A stretch of DNA of 64,000 bases from Frigoribacterium sp. JB110 (lineage in GTDB: Bacteria > Actinomycetota > Actinomycetes > Actinomycetales > Microbacteriaceae): NCBI RefSeq assembly GCF_900163665.1, contig NZ_FUIA01000008.1, positions 62,001-126,000 on the forward strand. Reading direction: 5' to 3'. Of this stretch, positions 8,541-16,308 are shown in pieces (positions within the stretch are counted from its first letter, which is position 1; every line of letters starts with the position of its first letter). The notes under the pieces were generated by a model that was not told where the DNA came from, did no database searches, and was given only the letters and a program-made list of their open reading frames with translations. The position numbers were made by a program, and so were the translations under genes.

Positions 8541-9673
8541 TCGTTGGCCATGTCGGAGCTGACCTCGCTGTAGTAGCCAGGACGCAGAGCAGACGGGTCG
8601 GCGTCGGCGAAGGTGTCGGCCACCTCGCTCGGCAGCGTGTCGAGCGAGACGACCGGGTAGCCGGAGATCTGCTCGGCGATGATCTGCTGGCCTTCCGCGC
8701 TCAGCACGAAGTTCGCCAGTTCCACTGCGGCGTCCGTGTGCTCGCTCGTCTTCGGAATCCCCAGGTACGAGGCGCTGCCGGTGAAGCTCGGGTCGCTGAT
8801 CTGCGTGTACCCGACCGTGTCGGGCACCAGCCCCGACTTCTGCCCCGTGATGAACTGGTCGCTCCACACCGGCGCCATCGAGATCTCACCGCTGGCGAGG
8901 AGATCCAGCACCTGGTTGTTGCCGTTGGGGTACACCCCGCCCTGGTACACGGAATCGCCGAGCTCGGACAGGCGCTCGAAGCCGGCGTCCCATCCGGATT
9001 CCAGCTCCTTCGCGTACCCCGCGCGGAGCTCGTCCTGGTCGCCGTCGGAGAGGAAGCTGTCGAGCACGGTGGTGACGAACGCCCCGCCCGAGCCCCCCGT
9101 CGACGGCGAGTTGTAGGCGAACCGGCCGGGGTTGTCGTCGATCCACGCGAGCAGGTCGTCGAGCGTGTGCGGAGGTTCGTCGACCGCCTCGGTGTCGTAC
9201 GCGAGCAGCACCGACGAAGCGCGGTACGGGATGCCGACGCCCTTGCCTGCGTCGATCGTGGTCTCCGGTACGGATGCAAGGCCGTCGACCGAGTCGGCAT
9301 CGACCTCGAGCAGCGTGTCGGCCTCCGCCGCGCTCGAGACGACGAAGCCCGCGTCGATGAGGTCGAAGCCCGGCGCGTCGCCCGCTTCGGTCGCCGTGGT
9401 CAGCTTCGCGACCGTCTGCTGGTCGTGCTCGCCGTGGAGGTCGATCGTCGTGCTGACCTCGACGTCGGGGTTCACCTCCTGATACGCGGGGATGATGCCC
9501 TTCTCCCACAGCTCCTGCACGTTGGTGTCACCTGAGATGAAGACGGTGAGGCTCGACTCGCCCGTCGAGGCGTCAGCGGCCGAGCCGTCCGTGGCAACGG
9601 GGCCGCAGGCCGCGAGGACGCCGACGGCGGCGACACCGGCCGCGGCCGCTGGGAATGCTCGCTTTCTGATCAC
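8519..9673 (-). CDS. Extracellular solute-binding lipoprotein of ABC importer
   Basis: This 384-residue protein has a lipoprotein signal peptide with lipobox VLAAC (Cys about residue 23) followed by an acidic, Ser/Thr-rich linker. It then has a periplasmic-binding-protein fold of the Fe(III)/thiamine/phosphonate/spermidine type (TVFISGDTNVQELWEKGI, TLDDLLAWIDDNPGRFAY, GIPKTSEHTDAAVELANFVL). It captures the substrate outside the membrane for the two permeases. The start is GTG 9673 with an AGAAGGAA ribosome site about 7 nt upstream. It is the first gene of the importer-GDPD/IMPase operon and is divergent from the LacI-type gene; an operator-like palindrome lies 37 nt upstream. The substrate is unknown. 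Uptake of a phosphorylated polyol is inferred from the operon. Confidence 0.9.
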   Translation of the reverse strand: MIRKRAFPAAAAGVAAVGVLAACGPVATDGSAADASTGESSLTVFISGDTNVQELWEKGIIPAYQEVNPDVEVSTTIDLHGEHDQQTVAKLTTATEAGDAPGFDLIDAGFVVSSAAEADTLLEVDADSVDGLASVPETTIDAGKGVGIPYRASSVLLAYDTEAVDEPPHTLDDLLAWIDDNPGRFAYNSPSTGGSGGAFVTTVLDSFLSDGDQDELRAGYAKELESGWDAGFERLSELGDSVYQGGVYPNGNNQVLDLLASGEISMAPVWSDQFITGQKSGLVPDTVGYTQISDPSFTGSASYLGIPKTSEHTDAAVELANFVLSAEGQQIIAEQISGYPVVSLDTLPSEVADTFADADPSALRPGYYSEVSSDMANEWDKRVP

Positions 9674-9709
9674 AGTGCGTTTCCTTCTGTCGAAGATCGG
9701 GTGCGACGG

Positions 9710-9729
9710 TCATCGCACCGTTTCGATGA
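9710..9729. promoter_or_regulatory. Putative LacI-family operator O1
   Basis: TCATCGCACCGTTTCGATGA is a near-perfect 20-bp palindrome with a central CG, the geometry usual for LacI-family sites. It sits 37 bp upstream of the binding-protein start and resembles O2 at 9792-9811; both match CATCGNAMCGTTNCGATG-like half-sites. Binding by the adjacent regulator would repress the importer operon. This is inferred from symmetry and position. Confidence 0.65.
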
Positions 9730-9791
9730 TTCGCTTCCTCTGTGGCCGATCGGTGAACTCCCGGCAACGAGCGGCAAGTCGGACGACGAAC

Positions 9792-9811
9792 GTATCGAAA
9801 CGTTGCGATGC
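9792..9811. promoter_or_regulatory. Putative LacI-family operator O2
   Basis: GTATCGAAACGTTGCGATGC is a 20-bp palindrome with only two unpaired positions per arm and a central ACGT. It lies just upstream of the -10-like TACGGT (9818-9823) of the LacI-type gene. It is 82 bp centre to centre from O1, close to eight helical turns, which would allow looping. Autoregulation by the neighbouring repressor is likely. Confidence 0.65.
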
Positions 9812-9829
9812 GGGCGCTACGGTAAGAGT

Positions 9830-10933
9830 GTGAGAGCAGTCGCACGCGAGAGCCATGAGGGTCGAGGCCGGTCGGGGCGCGTCACCATCGCCGATGTCGC
9901 CGAACGCGCCGGGGTGTCCACATCCACAGCATCGCTCGCATTCCGCGGCTCGGATCGCGTACTCGAGCCGACGAGACAGCGCATCCTCGCCGCGGCCTCT
10001 GCTCTCGGCTACGGCGGGCCGCACCCGATCGCGAGCTCCCTTCGTCGGGGACGCAGCGGCATCGTCGGCATCGTCATCGCCGAGCGTGTGGGACTGGCAT
10101 TCCAGAACCCGGTGGCCCTGGCAACGATGGACGGCCTCTCCGACAGCCTCGACCGTGTGGGCTTCGGCCAGCTTCTGCTCCCGGGGCGTGCCCATCCGAC
10201 AGGTCGCCCCGATCCCCTGCAGTCCCTGCCCGTCGACGCCGTCGTGTTCGCCACGCGCGGCGAGGAGTTCGACGAGCTGCTCCCCCTCGTCCGCTCCCGC
10301 GGCGTGCCCATGGTGGGGATCGAGGGCCCGCACGCCGATGACATCACGCTGGTCGAGATCGACGACCGCGGCGGAACGATGCGCCTGGCCGAGCACGTCG
10401 CCGACCTCGGCCACACCGAGGTCGGCGTCATCATGAGAACGACGCAGCTCGGCGAGCCGCGCTCCCCCGGCGCCCCCGAGCCGATCGGCTCCCGACTGGA
10501 CGCCATCGCCAACCGCACCATCCGCGGCCGGCTCGAGGCCGTGCAGCAGGTGTTCCCGCACGCAGAGCGCGTCGAGGCCGGCGGTCGCGACTCCGAGGCG
10601 GGCGCCGCCGCTGCCCACGTCCTGCTGAACGCGCACCCGCGGGTGACCGCCATCCTTGCGCAGAACGACGTTCTCGCTGCCGGCGCCGTCGCGGCCGCAC
10701 GCGAGCGCGGCCTGCGCGTGCCTGCCAACCTCACGATCACGGGCTTCGACGGCATCGCCGTGCCATGGCTCGACCTGCCGCTCACGACGATGCGCCAGCC
10801 CCTGCGCGACCGCGGTCGCGAGGCTGGCCGTCTGGTCGAGGAGCTCCTCGCCGGAGGACGCCCCGACCCGGTCGCGATGCCCGTCGCCTTCGTCCCCGGC
10901 GCCACGGCGGCACCCCCGCCCCGCACACTCTGA
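9830..10933 (+). CDS. LacI-family transcriptional regulator
   Basis: This 367-residue protein has an N-terminal LacI helix-turn-helix (VTIADVAERAGVSTSTASLA, about residues 16-35), a hinge region, and a sugar-binding-protein-like effector domain (GIVGIVIAERVGL, ITGFDGIAVPWLDLPLTTMR). The open frame extends to 9701, but GTG 9830 is preferred: the HTH would begin at the usual distance and TACGGT (9818-9823) ends 6 nt upstream, giving a leaderless mRNA. The gene is divergent from the importer operon, with two palindromic operators between them, so it most likely represses that operon and itself until an imported ligand binds. The effector is not identifiable. Repeat copy B begins 7 bp after the stop. 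Confidence 0.9.
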   Translation: MRAVARESHEGRGRSGRVTIADVAERAGVSTSTASLAFRGSDRVLEPTRQRILAAASALGYGGPHPIASSLRRGRSGIVGIVIAERVGLAFQNPVALATMDGLSDSLDRVGFGQLLLPGRAHPTGRPDPLQSLPVDAVVFATRGEEFDELLPLVRSRGVPMVGIEGPHADDITLVEIDDRGGTMRLAEHVADLGHTEVGVIMRTTQLGEPRSPGAPEPIGSRLDAIANRTIRGRLEAVQQVFPHAERVEAGGRDSEAGAAAAHVLLNAHPRVTAILAQNDVLAAGAVAAARERGLRVPANLTITGFDGIAVPWLDLPLTTMRQPLRDRGREAGRLVEELLAGGRPDPVAMPVAFVPGATAAPPPRTL

Positions 10934-10940
10934 CCCCGCT

Positions 10941-11015
10941 GCCGAGATGCGCACATCTCGTCGAGATGCGCCGGTTTCGACGGGTTCTCGTCGAAGAACT
11001 GCGCATCTCGCGGGC
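10941..11015 (+). repeat. 75-bp structured repeat element, copy B
   Basis: Two 19-bp direct units (10941-10959 and 10960-10978, cores GCCGAGATGCGC and GTCGAGATGCGC) are followed by a spacer and the terminal arm TGCGCATCTCGCGGGC (11000-11015). Total length and unit spacing equal copy A exactly. The first unit pairs with the arm over CGAGATGCGCA. It lies between the LacI-type gene and the esterase promoter, which starts 40 bp downstream. Confidence 0.85.
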
Positions 11016-11045
11016 CGCTATCGCCGCCTGGCGAACGCACTTTGA

Positions 11046-11058
11046 TCAACCTCGTTGA
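11046..11058. promoter_or_regulatory. Inverted-repeat operator candidate 1 for the esterase gene
   Basis: TCAACCTCGTTGA is a perfect 5-bp inverted repeat with a 3-bp centre that overlaps the -35 element TTGACA (11055-11060). A second copy, TCAATCTGGTTGA, is at 11097-11109. A repressor binding here would block RNA polymerase. No regulator gene for it is adjacent in this window. Confidence 0.55.
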
Positions 11059-11084
11059 CATTCAAAGCACCGCAACGCTAGCGT
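11055..11084 (+). promoter_or_regulatory. Sigma-70-type promoter of the esterase gene
   Basis: A consensus -35 TTGACA (11055-11060) and a -10 TAGCGT (11079-11084) are separated by 18 bp. The expected start is near 11091, giving a leader of about 40 nt that contains the second inverted repeat and the AGGAG ribosome site (11121-11125). Confidence 0.6.
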
Positions 11085-11096
11085 GACTGCGAATTA

Positions 11097-11109
11097 TCAA
11101 TCTGGTTGA
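11097..11109. promoter_or_regulatory. Inverted-repeat operator candidate 2 for the esterase gene
   Basis: TCAATCTGGTTGA shares the consensus TCAAYCTSGTTGA with the site at 11046-11058. The centres are 51 bp apart, near five helical turns. It falls just after the predicted transcription start, a normal position for repression. Confidence 0.5.
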
Positions 11110-11130
11110 TGTTGCTTCGAAGGAGATGCA

Positions 11131-13617
11131 ATGCACATGGTTCACTCGCGCCGCTTCGGCTCACCGCCGAGCAGATTCCGCCGCAGCTGGAGCGCGGGAG
11201 CCGCCGCAGCGGCGCTCGCACTCGGCACTCTCGCCGCCGCACCTGCCGCGGCCCAGGCCGCACCGAATGATCCGGAAGCGGCAGTCTCCGGTATGCCCGG
11301 TGGGGTCCCGGAAGCCGCACTCCGGTCGGAACCGCAGCTGCCGGCACCCGCTGGCTGGGATTTCTCGGACGACTTCTCGCGCACCTCTGGCACCAGCCGG
11401 CTGGACGATGGCGCGCTGCTGTGGACGGATTGGCTGTACGACGACACCGGCACAGGTGACTTCACCTACGCCGATCCGGATGCCGGTGCCAACGGCGCAG
11501 ACGTGTTCCGCGCCGGCGTCGCCGTGGACGAGACGCAGACGCACTGGCGGGTCGACTGGAACACGCTCATCGACCCGGATGTGCCGATCGCTGCGTGGGC
11601 CTTCGACACGGACTCCGATCCCGCAACGGGCACGGACGCATGGCCGGCCGGTGCGGGCGTGCACTCCCCAGGCATCGACACGGCGCTGGTCGTCTCCTCC
11701 CGCGGCGCACAGCTGATCGACCTCCAGAGCGGAGATGCGGCGGACGTCGCCGACCTCGGCGGGCGGCTCACGGTCGACACGGATGCGCGCTCGTTCGTCG
11801 TCTCGGTTCCCCGCGACGCCCTCGCCGTCGACGGCGAGTGGACCGCGAGGCTGGTCGCCGGCGTCGCCGATGCGGACGGCACAGGATTCGCGGCTGCCCC
11901 TGAAGCGCCGGACGGCACGCGCGTGTACAACGCGGCGTTCCGCGACATGGACGACGAACCGCATCTCGTCGGCGACACCGGTGATGCATCGACGGAGTGG
12001 AACAACGGCCGGCAGTCGGAACGGCTCGCCGATGGCGATGTCAGCGATTTCGCTCTCGCGCTCGACTGGCGGGATCTGGCATCCGGAACGACGACGCCCG
12101 AGCCGCAGCCTTCTGGCTACTCGACCCGCTGGTACGTCTCGAATCTCGATCTCGGCCAGGGCATGGACCCTGCCGCCCGCCGCAGCCCTGGCCCTGCGCT
12201 GCAGCCGGCGACGTTCTTCGGCCGGGTGCAGCCGTACACGGTCTACGTGCCCACGACGTACGATCCGGATGATCCGGCGCCGCTGACGATCATGATGCAC
12301 GGCGGCGACGGCAACCACAACGCGTTCCTCAGCGACCGCAAGGACGACGTGCACCGACCGCTGTGCGAGGAGCGCGGCTCGATCTGCCTGAGTCCGCTCG
12401 GCCGCGGCCTGTCGGCCTGGTACCTGAACGAGGCCGAGGTCGATGTGTGGGAGACGTGGAACCGCGTCGCGCAGGCCTACGCGCTCGACCCGGCGCGGAC
12501 GACGATCTCCGGGTTCTCCATGGGCGGCGTCGGTGCTACCCGCATCGCCACGAACTACCCGCAGGCGTTCGCGGGCGCGGCGATCGTCTCGGGCGCCGGA
12601 TACTTCAACACGGCAGGTGAGCGCGACAGGTCAGGCGCCGAGCTGAGGGCGGAGAACCTCGTCGGCCTGAACACGCTGATCGTGTCGGGCACCGCCGACA
12701 TCGCCGAGCAGAACACCCGGACGTGGGACGCCGAGATGCACAAGGCGGGCATCGCATACCGCGCCGAGTACTTCGACGGCGGCGATCACGGCACGCTGGG
12801 CACCTGGCTGGGATGGGCCGACGTCGCCGACTACCTCGACGGCCGCACGACATCGACGCCCGGCGAGTTCGCCTTCCGGTGGGAGCCGGGAGACGGACGT
12901 GCAGACCTGGGCACCCCCATCGACCGTGCGCACTGGGCGAGCGGTCTGAGCGACCGTGACGACGATGCGCGCTGGGCCCGGATCACCGCGCGCTCGGGTG
13001 CGCTGGCCACGACCGAGCAGGAACCCGAGCTCACCGAGGAGACGCGAGTGATCGCCGGGCGCGATGCCGAGGTGCGCGATCAGCAGATCGTGCCTGGCAA
13101 CCCGATCGAGCAGGAGAACCGGATCGAGCTCGCGGCGGAGAACGTCGCCTCCCTCACGGTCGATATGGACATGGCGGGTATCAGCGATGCCGAGCCAGCG
13201 GCGATCGACCTCATCACGGACGGCCCGACAGAGCTCACCTGGACACAGGGCTCCCGCAGCGGCACCGTCACCGTAGGTGAGGGCGAGCACACACTGACCG
13301 TCGACGGCAGCGCGCCGGAGATCGACGCGGCGGCCCCGCACCGCCCGCTGCCTTCGAGCGCACCTGGCGCGATCACCGTCGCCGCGACCGATGCATCCGG
13401 GATCGTGTCCGTAGACGCAACGCTGCGCGACACGACAGGGCGCACCGTCGCACAGCTTGCGCCGACGTCTGCTCCGGCTGGCGAACAGACGTGGACGGGT
13501 GAGATCGCCCTTCCGGACGATCTGAAGCCGCGCCGCTACCGTCTCGAGATCCGCGCGACGGATGCATCCGGCGAGACATCGTCGACGACGATGAGTTTCA
13601 CGCTGAACGGGCGGTGA
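11131..13617 (+). CDS. Large secreted multidomain esterase / alpha-beta hydrolase
   Basis: This 828-residue protein carries an N-terminal export signal (RR-containing basic region, hydrophobic AGAAAAALALGTLAAAPAAA, cleavage near AQA-AP). Residues about 70-330 resemble the beta-sandwich carbohydrate-binding-like domain at the C-terminus of glucodextranases (DDGALLWTDWLYDD, WAFDTDSDPATGTDAWP). Residues about 370-580 form a PHB-depolymerase/feruloyl-esterase-like alpha/beta hydrolase with LTIMMHGGDGNHNAF, the nucleophile elbow GFSMGG (Ser about 463), VSGTADIAEQ and a candidate catalytic His in GGDHGTLG (about 553). The rest is beta-rich and ends in an Ig-like segment (VAATDASGIVSVDATLRD). AGGAG lies 5 nt before ATG 11131. 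An extracellular ester or polysaccharide-linked substrate is likely but undefined. Confidence 0.85.
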   Translation: MHMVHSRRFGSPPSRFRRSWSAGAAAAALALGTLAAAPAAAQAAPNDPEAAVSGMPGGVPEAALRSEPQLPAPAGWDFSDDFSRTSGTSRLDDGALLWTDWLYDDTGTGDFTYADPDAGANGADVFRAGVAVDETQTHWRVDWNTLIDPDVPIAAWAFDTDSDPATGTDAWPAGAGVHSPGIDTALVVSSRGAQLIDLQSGDAADVADLGGRLTVDTDARSFVVSVPRDALAVDGEWTARLVAGVADADGTGFAAAPEAPDGTRVYNAAFRDMDDEPHLVGDTGDASTEWNNGRQSERLADGDVSDFALALDWRDLASGTTTPEPQPSGYSTRWYVSNLDLGQGMDPAARRSPGPALQPATFFGRVQPYTVYVPTTYDPDDPAPLTIMMHGGDGNHNAFLSDRKDDVHRPLCEERGSICLSPLGRGLSAWYLNEAEVDVWETWNRVAQAYALDPARTTISGFSMGGVGATRIATNYPQAFAGAAIVSGAGYFNTAGERDRSGAELRAENLVGLNTLIVSGTADIAEQNTRTWDAEMHKAGIAYRAEYFDGGDHGTLGTWLGWADVADYLDGRTTSTPGEFAFRWEPGDGRADLGTPIDRAHWASGLSDRDDDARWARITARSGALATTEQEPELTEETRVIAGRDAEVRDQQIVPGNPIEQENRIELAAENVASLTVDMDMAGISDAEPAAIDLITDGPTELTWTQGSRSGTVTVGEGEHTLTVDGSAPEIDAAAPHRPLPSSAPGAITVAATDASGIVSVDATLRDTTGRTVAQLAPTSAPAGEQTWTGEIALPDDLKPRRYRLEIRATDASGETSSTTMSFTLNGR

Positions 13618-13618
13618 G

Positions 13619-13666
13619 GTGTGCGCAGCGCGGCGGGGATGCGCACTCCTGCCGCGCTCCGCACAC
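13619..13666 (+). terminator. Hairpin terminator after the esterase gene
   Basis: Arms 13619-13634 (GTGTGCGCAGCGCGGC) and 13651-13666 are complementary with one mismatch, closing a 16-nt loop, and begin one base after the esterase stop. There is no U-tract, as is common in high-GC actinobacteria. Confidence 0.6.
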
Positions 13667-13785
13667 CCGGATGCAGCACTCCCGGCAGCGGAACCTGCCT
13701 CCCGAAACCGTTCGCCTGCAGGGGAAATCCCACGTAAACCCGCGATTTCCAGCCGGATCATCACAGACACCGACATAATGGGGCC

Positions 13786-14481
13786 ATGACTGCACCTCGC
13801 ATCCTGGTCGTCGACGACGAGCCGAACATCCGTGACCTGCTCTCGCAGAGCCTGCAGTTCGCGGGGTTCCAGGTCCGCACCGTGATCAACGGAGCCCAGA
13901 CCATCTCGGCTGTGCTCGAGGAAGAGCCCGACATGATCGTGCTCGATGTGATGCTGCCCGACATGAACGGGTTCAGCGTCACCAAGCGCCTGAGAGACGC
14001 CGGGTACACCGCTCCGATCCTGTTCCTCACGGCGAAGGACGAGACCGAGGACAAGATCAAGGGCCTCAACGCCGGCGGCGACGACTACGTCACCAAGCCG
14101 TTCAGCCTCGACGAGATCGTGGCGCGCATCCAGGCGATCCTGCGCCGCACGATGCTGAACGAGGAGGAGGAGCAGGTCATCCGCGCCGGCGAGCTGACCA
14201 TGGATCAGGACACGCACGACGTCTACGTCGGCGACACGCACATCGAGCTCAGCCCCACCGAGTTCAAGCTGCTGCGCTACCTGATGCTCAACCCCAACCG
14301 CGTGCTGAGCAAGGCGCAGATCCTCGACCACGTGTGGGAGTACGACTTCAACGGCGACGCCGGCATCGTCGAGAGCTACATCTCGTACCTGCGCCGCAAG
14401 ATCGACCCGCAGGCTTCTGAGCCGCTCATCCAGACCAAGCGCGGCTTCGGCTACATGCTGAAGGTCGACAAGGCCGCGTAG
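13786..14481 (+). CDS. OmpR/PhoB-family response regulator
   Basis: This 231-residue regulator has an N-terminal receiver domain with acidic DDE at residues 10-12, phosphoacceptor Asp54 (MIVLDVMLPDMNG), Thr82 and Lys in DDYVTKPF. Its C-terminal winged-helix domain (LSPTEFKLLRYLMLNPNRVL, SYISYLRRKI, QTKRGFGYML) is the DNA-binding type of OmpR/PhoB. A -10-like CATAAT (13774-13779) ends 6 nt before the ATG, so the transcript is probably leaderless. The histidine kinase follows in the same reading frame after the TAG at 14479. Its targets are unknown. Confidence 0.92.
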   Translation: MTAPRILVVDDEPNIRDLLSQSLQFAGFQVRTVINGAQTISAVLEEEPDMIVLDVMLPDMNGFSVTKRLRDAGYTAPILFLTAKDETEDKIKGLNAGGDDYVTKPFSLDEIVARIQAILRRTMLNEEEEQVIRAGELTMDQDTHDVYVGDTHIELSPTEFKLLRYLMLNPNRVLSKAQILDHVWEYDFNGDAGIVESYISYLRRKIDPQASEPLIQTKRGFGYMLKVDKAA

Positions 14482-14490
14482 GGGCTCGCC

Positions 14491-16281
14491 CTGGCCGAGA
14501 AAACCGACGCCGTAACCCGGTGGTGGCGGCGCATCAGCCTCCGCGCCAAGGTCACAGGCGTCACCGTCGCGGTGCTGGCGATGGGGCTGTTCGTGGCGGG
14601 GGTCGGCACGTCGTTCGTGCTCTACAGCGCACTGCTGAACAACGTGAACGAGACGGTGCGCCAGCTGGTGCAGTCGGAGGACGTCGCCAAGCGGCTGCTC
14701 CAGGTCTCGGAGAACGAGGACGGCGTGGTCGAGATCACGCCGAACGAGGACGAGCTCAACACGAGCTATTTCATCGGCCTGTACGGTCCTGACGGCACCT
14801 TCATCGGCTCGGCCGGCGGCATCGGTGAGGACTCGGAGAAGCCCGTCTTCGCCACCGAGCTGACACCGGATCGCGCCACGGCGCTGGAGTCGCGCGTGTT
14901 CGCGATCGATTCGGAGGACGGAGACCGCTTCCGCGCCTCGGTCGCCGTCGTCGAGCTGGAGGGCACGAACACCCTCTACAGCCAGATCGTTGCGATCCCC
15001 GAATCAGAGACGCTCGGTGTCGTGCGCACCTACTTCGTCGTGTTCACCTTCGTGGCGATCATGACGATCGTCGCCGGAGCCTTCCTCACCCGCTGGGTCG
15101 TCACACTCACCTTCCGCCGCTTCGGCCAGGTGGAGGCCACAGCTATGGCGATCGCGGGCGGCGACTTCCGCCAGCGCATGGCCGACAGCGAGCCCACAAC
15201 CGAGATCGGCAGGCTCACGGTCGCGATCAACACGATGCTCGACCGCGTCGACCAGTCCATCGAACAGCGCGACGCCACCGTGCGCCAGATGCGGCGCTTC
15301 ATCGGCGATGCGAGCCACGAGCTGCGCACCCCGCTCGTCAGCGTGCGCGGCTATGCAGAGCTGTACCGGATGGGCGCGATCACCAAGCCGGAGGATCTCG
15401 ACCGCACGATGGAGCGGATCGAGAAGGAAGCGATCCGGATGGGCGCCCTGGTCGAGGATCTGCTCGCTCTCGCGCGCCTCGACGAGAAGCGGGAGCTGGA
15501 GATCACGCCAGTCGATCTGCGCAAGGTCGCCGGTGACGCCGCGCTCGACGCCCGCGCCGCCGACAGCACGCGCAGAGTCAGGGTGATCGATCGCACCCTG
15601 CACGACTTCACTGGCCCCATCAGGCCGCTGCAGGACGAGTCGCACAGCGCTCCGGATGACGAGCACGCAGGCCGCAAGAAAGGCACGCCTTCCGCGCTCG
15701 AGCGCGCCACCACATCGGCGATCAGCATCCTGCGCCGTCGCAGCAAGCAGACGACGCCGACCGACGACGAGCTCAACGCCGAGACGCGCCCCGTACCGCG
15801 CATCGGCACCGGAGCGTCCGTGACGGATGAGTATGCGGGCCTGCCCCCTATCGTGTTGGGCGAGGAGCACAAGGTGCGACAGGTCGTGGCGAATCTCATC
15901 GGCAATGCGCGCCGCTACAGCCCCGACGGCACGTCGATCGAACTCGAGGTCGGCATCGATTCCGCCGCCGAGGCAGGGTGGATCGCCGTGGTCGACCACG
16001 GCGACGGAGTACCAGAAGCCATCCGGGAGCAGATCTTCCAGCGGTTCTGGCGCGCCGACTCCTCGCGCGCTCGCGAGACCGGCGGCAGCGGGCTGGGCCT
16101 TGCCATCGTGTCGTCGATCGTCGAGGCCCACCACGGCTCGGTCTCCGTCACAGAGACGCCGGGAGGCGGCGCGACCTTCCGCGTCGCGTTCCCGCTGCTG
16201 GAGCGCCGTGCCATCGCCGAGCACGCCGCGATCGAGACGCAGCCGCTCCCCCGCCTGCGCGACCTGCCAGACGCACAGTAG
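14491..16281 (+). CDS. Sensor histidine kinase with non-canonical start
   Basis: This membrane kinase partners the response regulator. It has TM1 (about residues 22-48), an extracellular sensor of about 130 residues, TM2 (VVFTFVAIMTIVAGAFL), HAMP, the H-box DASHELRTP with His276, N-box NLIGNARRY and G-boxes DHGDGVPE and GGSGLGLAIV. About 80 residues rich in charged residues, Pro and Thr interrupt the region between the dimerisation helices and the ATPase core. The frame after the regulator's TAG has no ATG, GTG or TTG until GTG 14572, which would remove the basic cytoplasmic segment (RWWRRISLRAK) and part of TM1. I therefore place the start at CTG 14491, 7 nt after GGGG. The start is uncertain; the identity is not. 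Confidence 0.85.
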   Translation: MAEKTDAVTRWWRRISLRAKVTGVTVAVLAMGLFVAGVGTSFVLYSALLNNVNETVRQLVQSEDVAKRLLQVSENEDGVVEITPNEDELNTSYFIGLYGPDGTFIGSAGGIGEDSEKPVFATELTPDRATALESRVFAIDSEDGDRFRASVAVVELEGTNTLYSQIVAIPESETLGVVRTYFVVFTFVAIMTIVAGAFLTRWVVTLTFRRFGQVEATAMAIAGGDFRQRMADSEPTTEIGRLTVAINTMLDRVDQSIEQRDATVRQMRRFIGDASHELRTPLVSVRGYAELYRMGAITKPEDLDRTMERIEKEAIRMGALVEDLLALARLDEKRELEITPVDLRKVAGDAALDARAADSTRRVRVIDRTLHDFTGPIRPLQDESHSAPDDEHAGRKKGTPSALERATTSAISILRRRSKQTTPTDDELNAETRPVPRIGTGASVTDEYAGLPPIVLGEEHKVRQVVANLIGNARRYSPDGTSIELEVGIDSAAEAGWIAVVDHGDGVPEAIREQIFQRFWRADSSRARETGGSGLGLAIVSSIVEAHHGSVSVTETPGGGATFRVAFPLLERRAIAEHAAIETQPLPRLRDLPDAQ

Positions 16282-16308
16282 CGCGCGACCGGTGCTTAGG
16301 TTCGACGG

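Noticed and set aside
12631..14331. 566-residue minus-strand frame across the esterase end and response regulator
   Set aside because: Antisense shadow of two confident genes and crosses a terminator.
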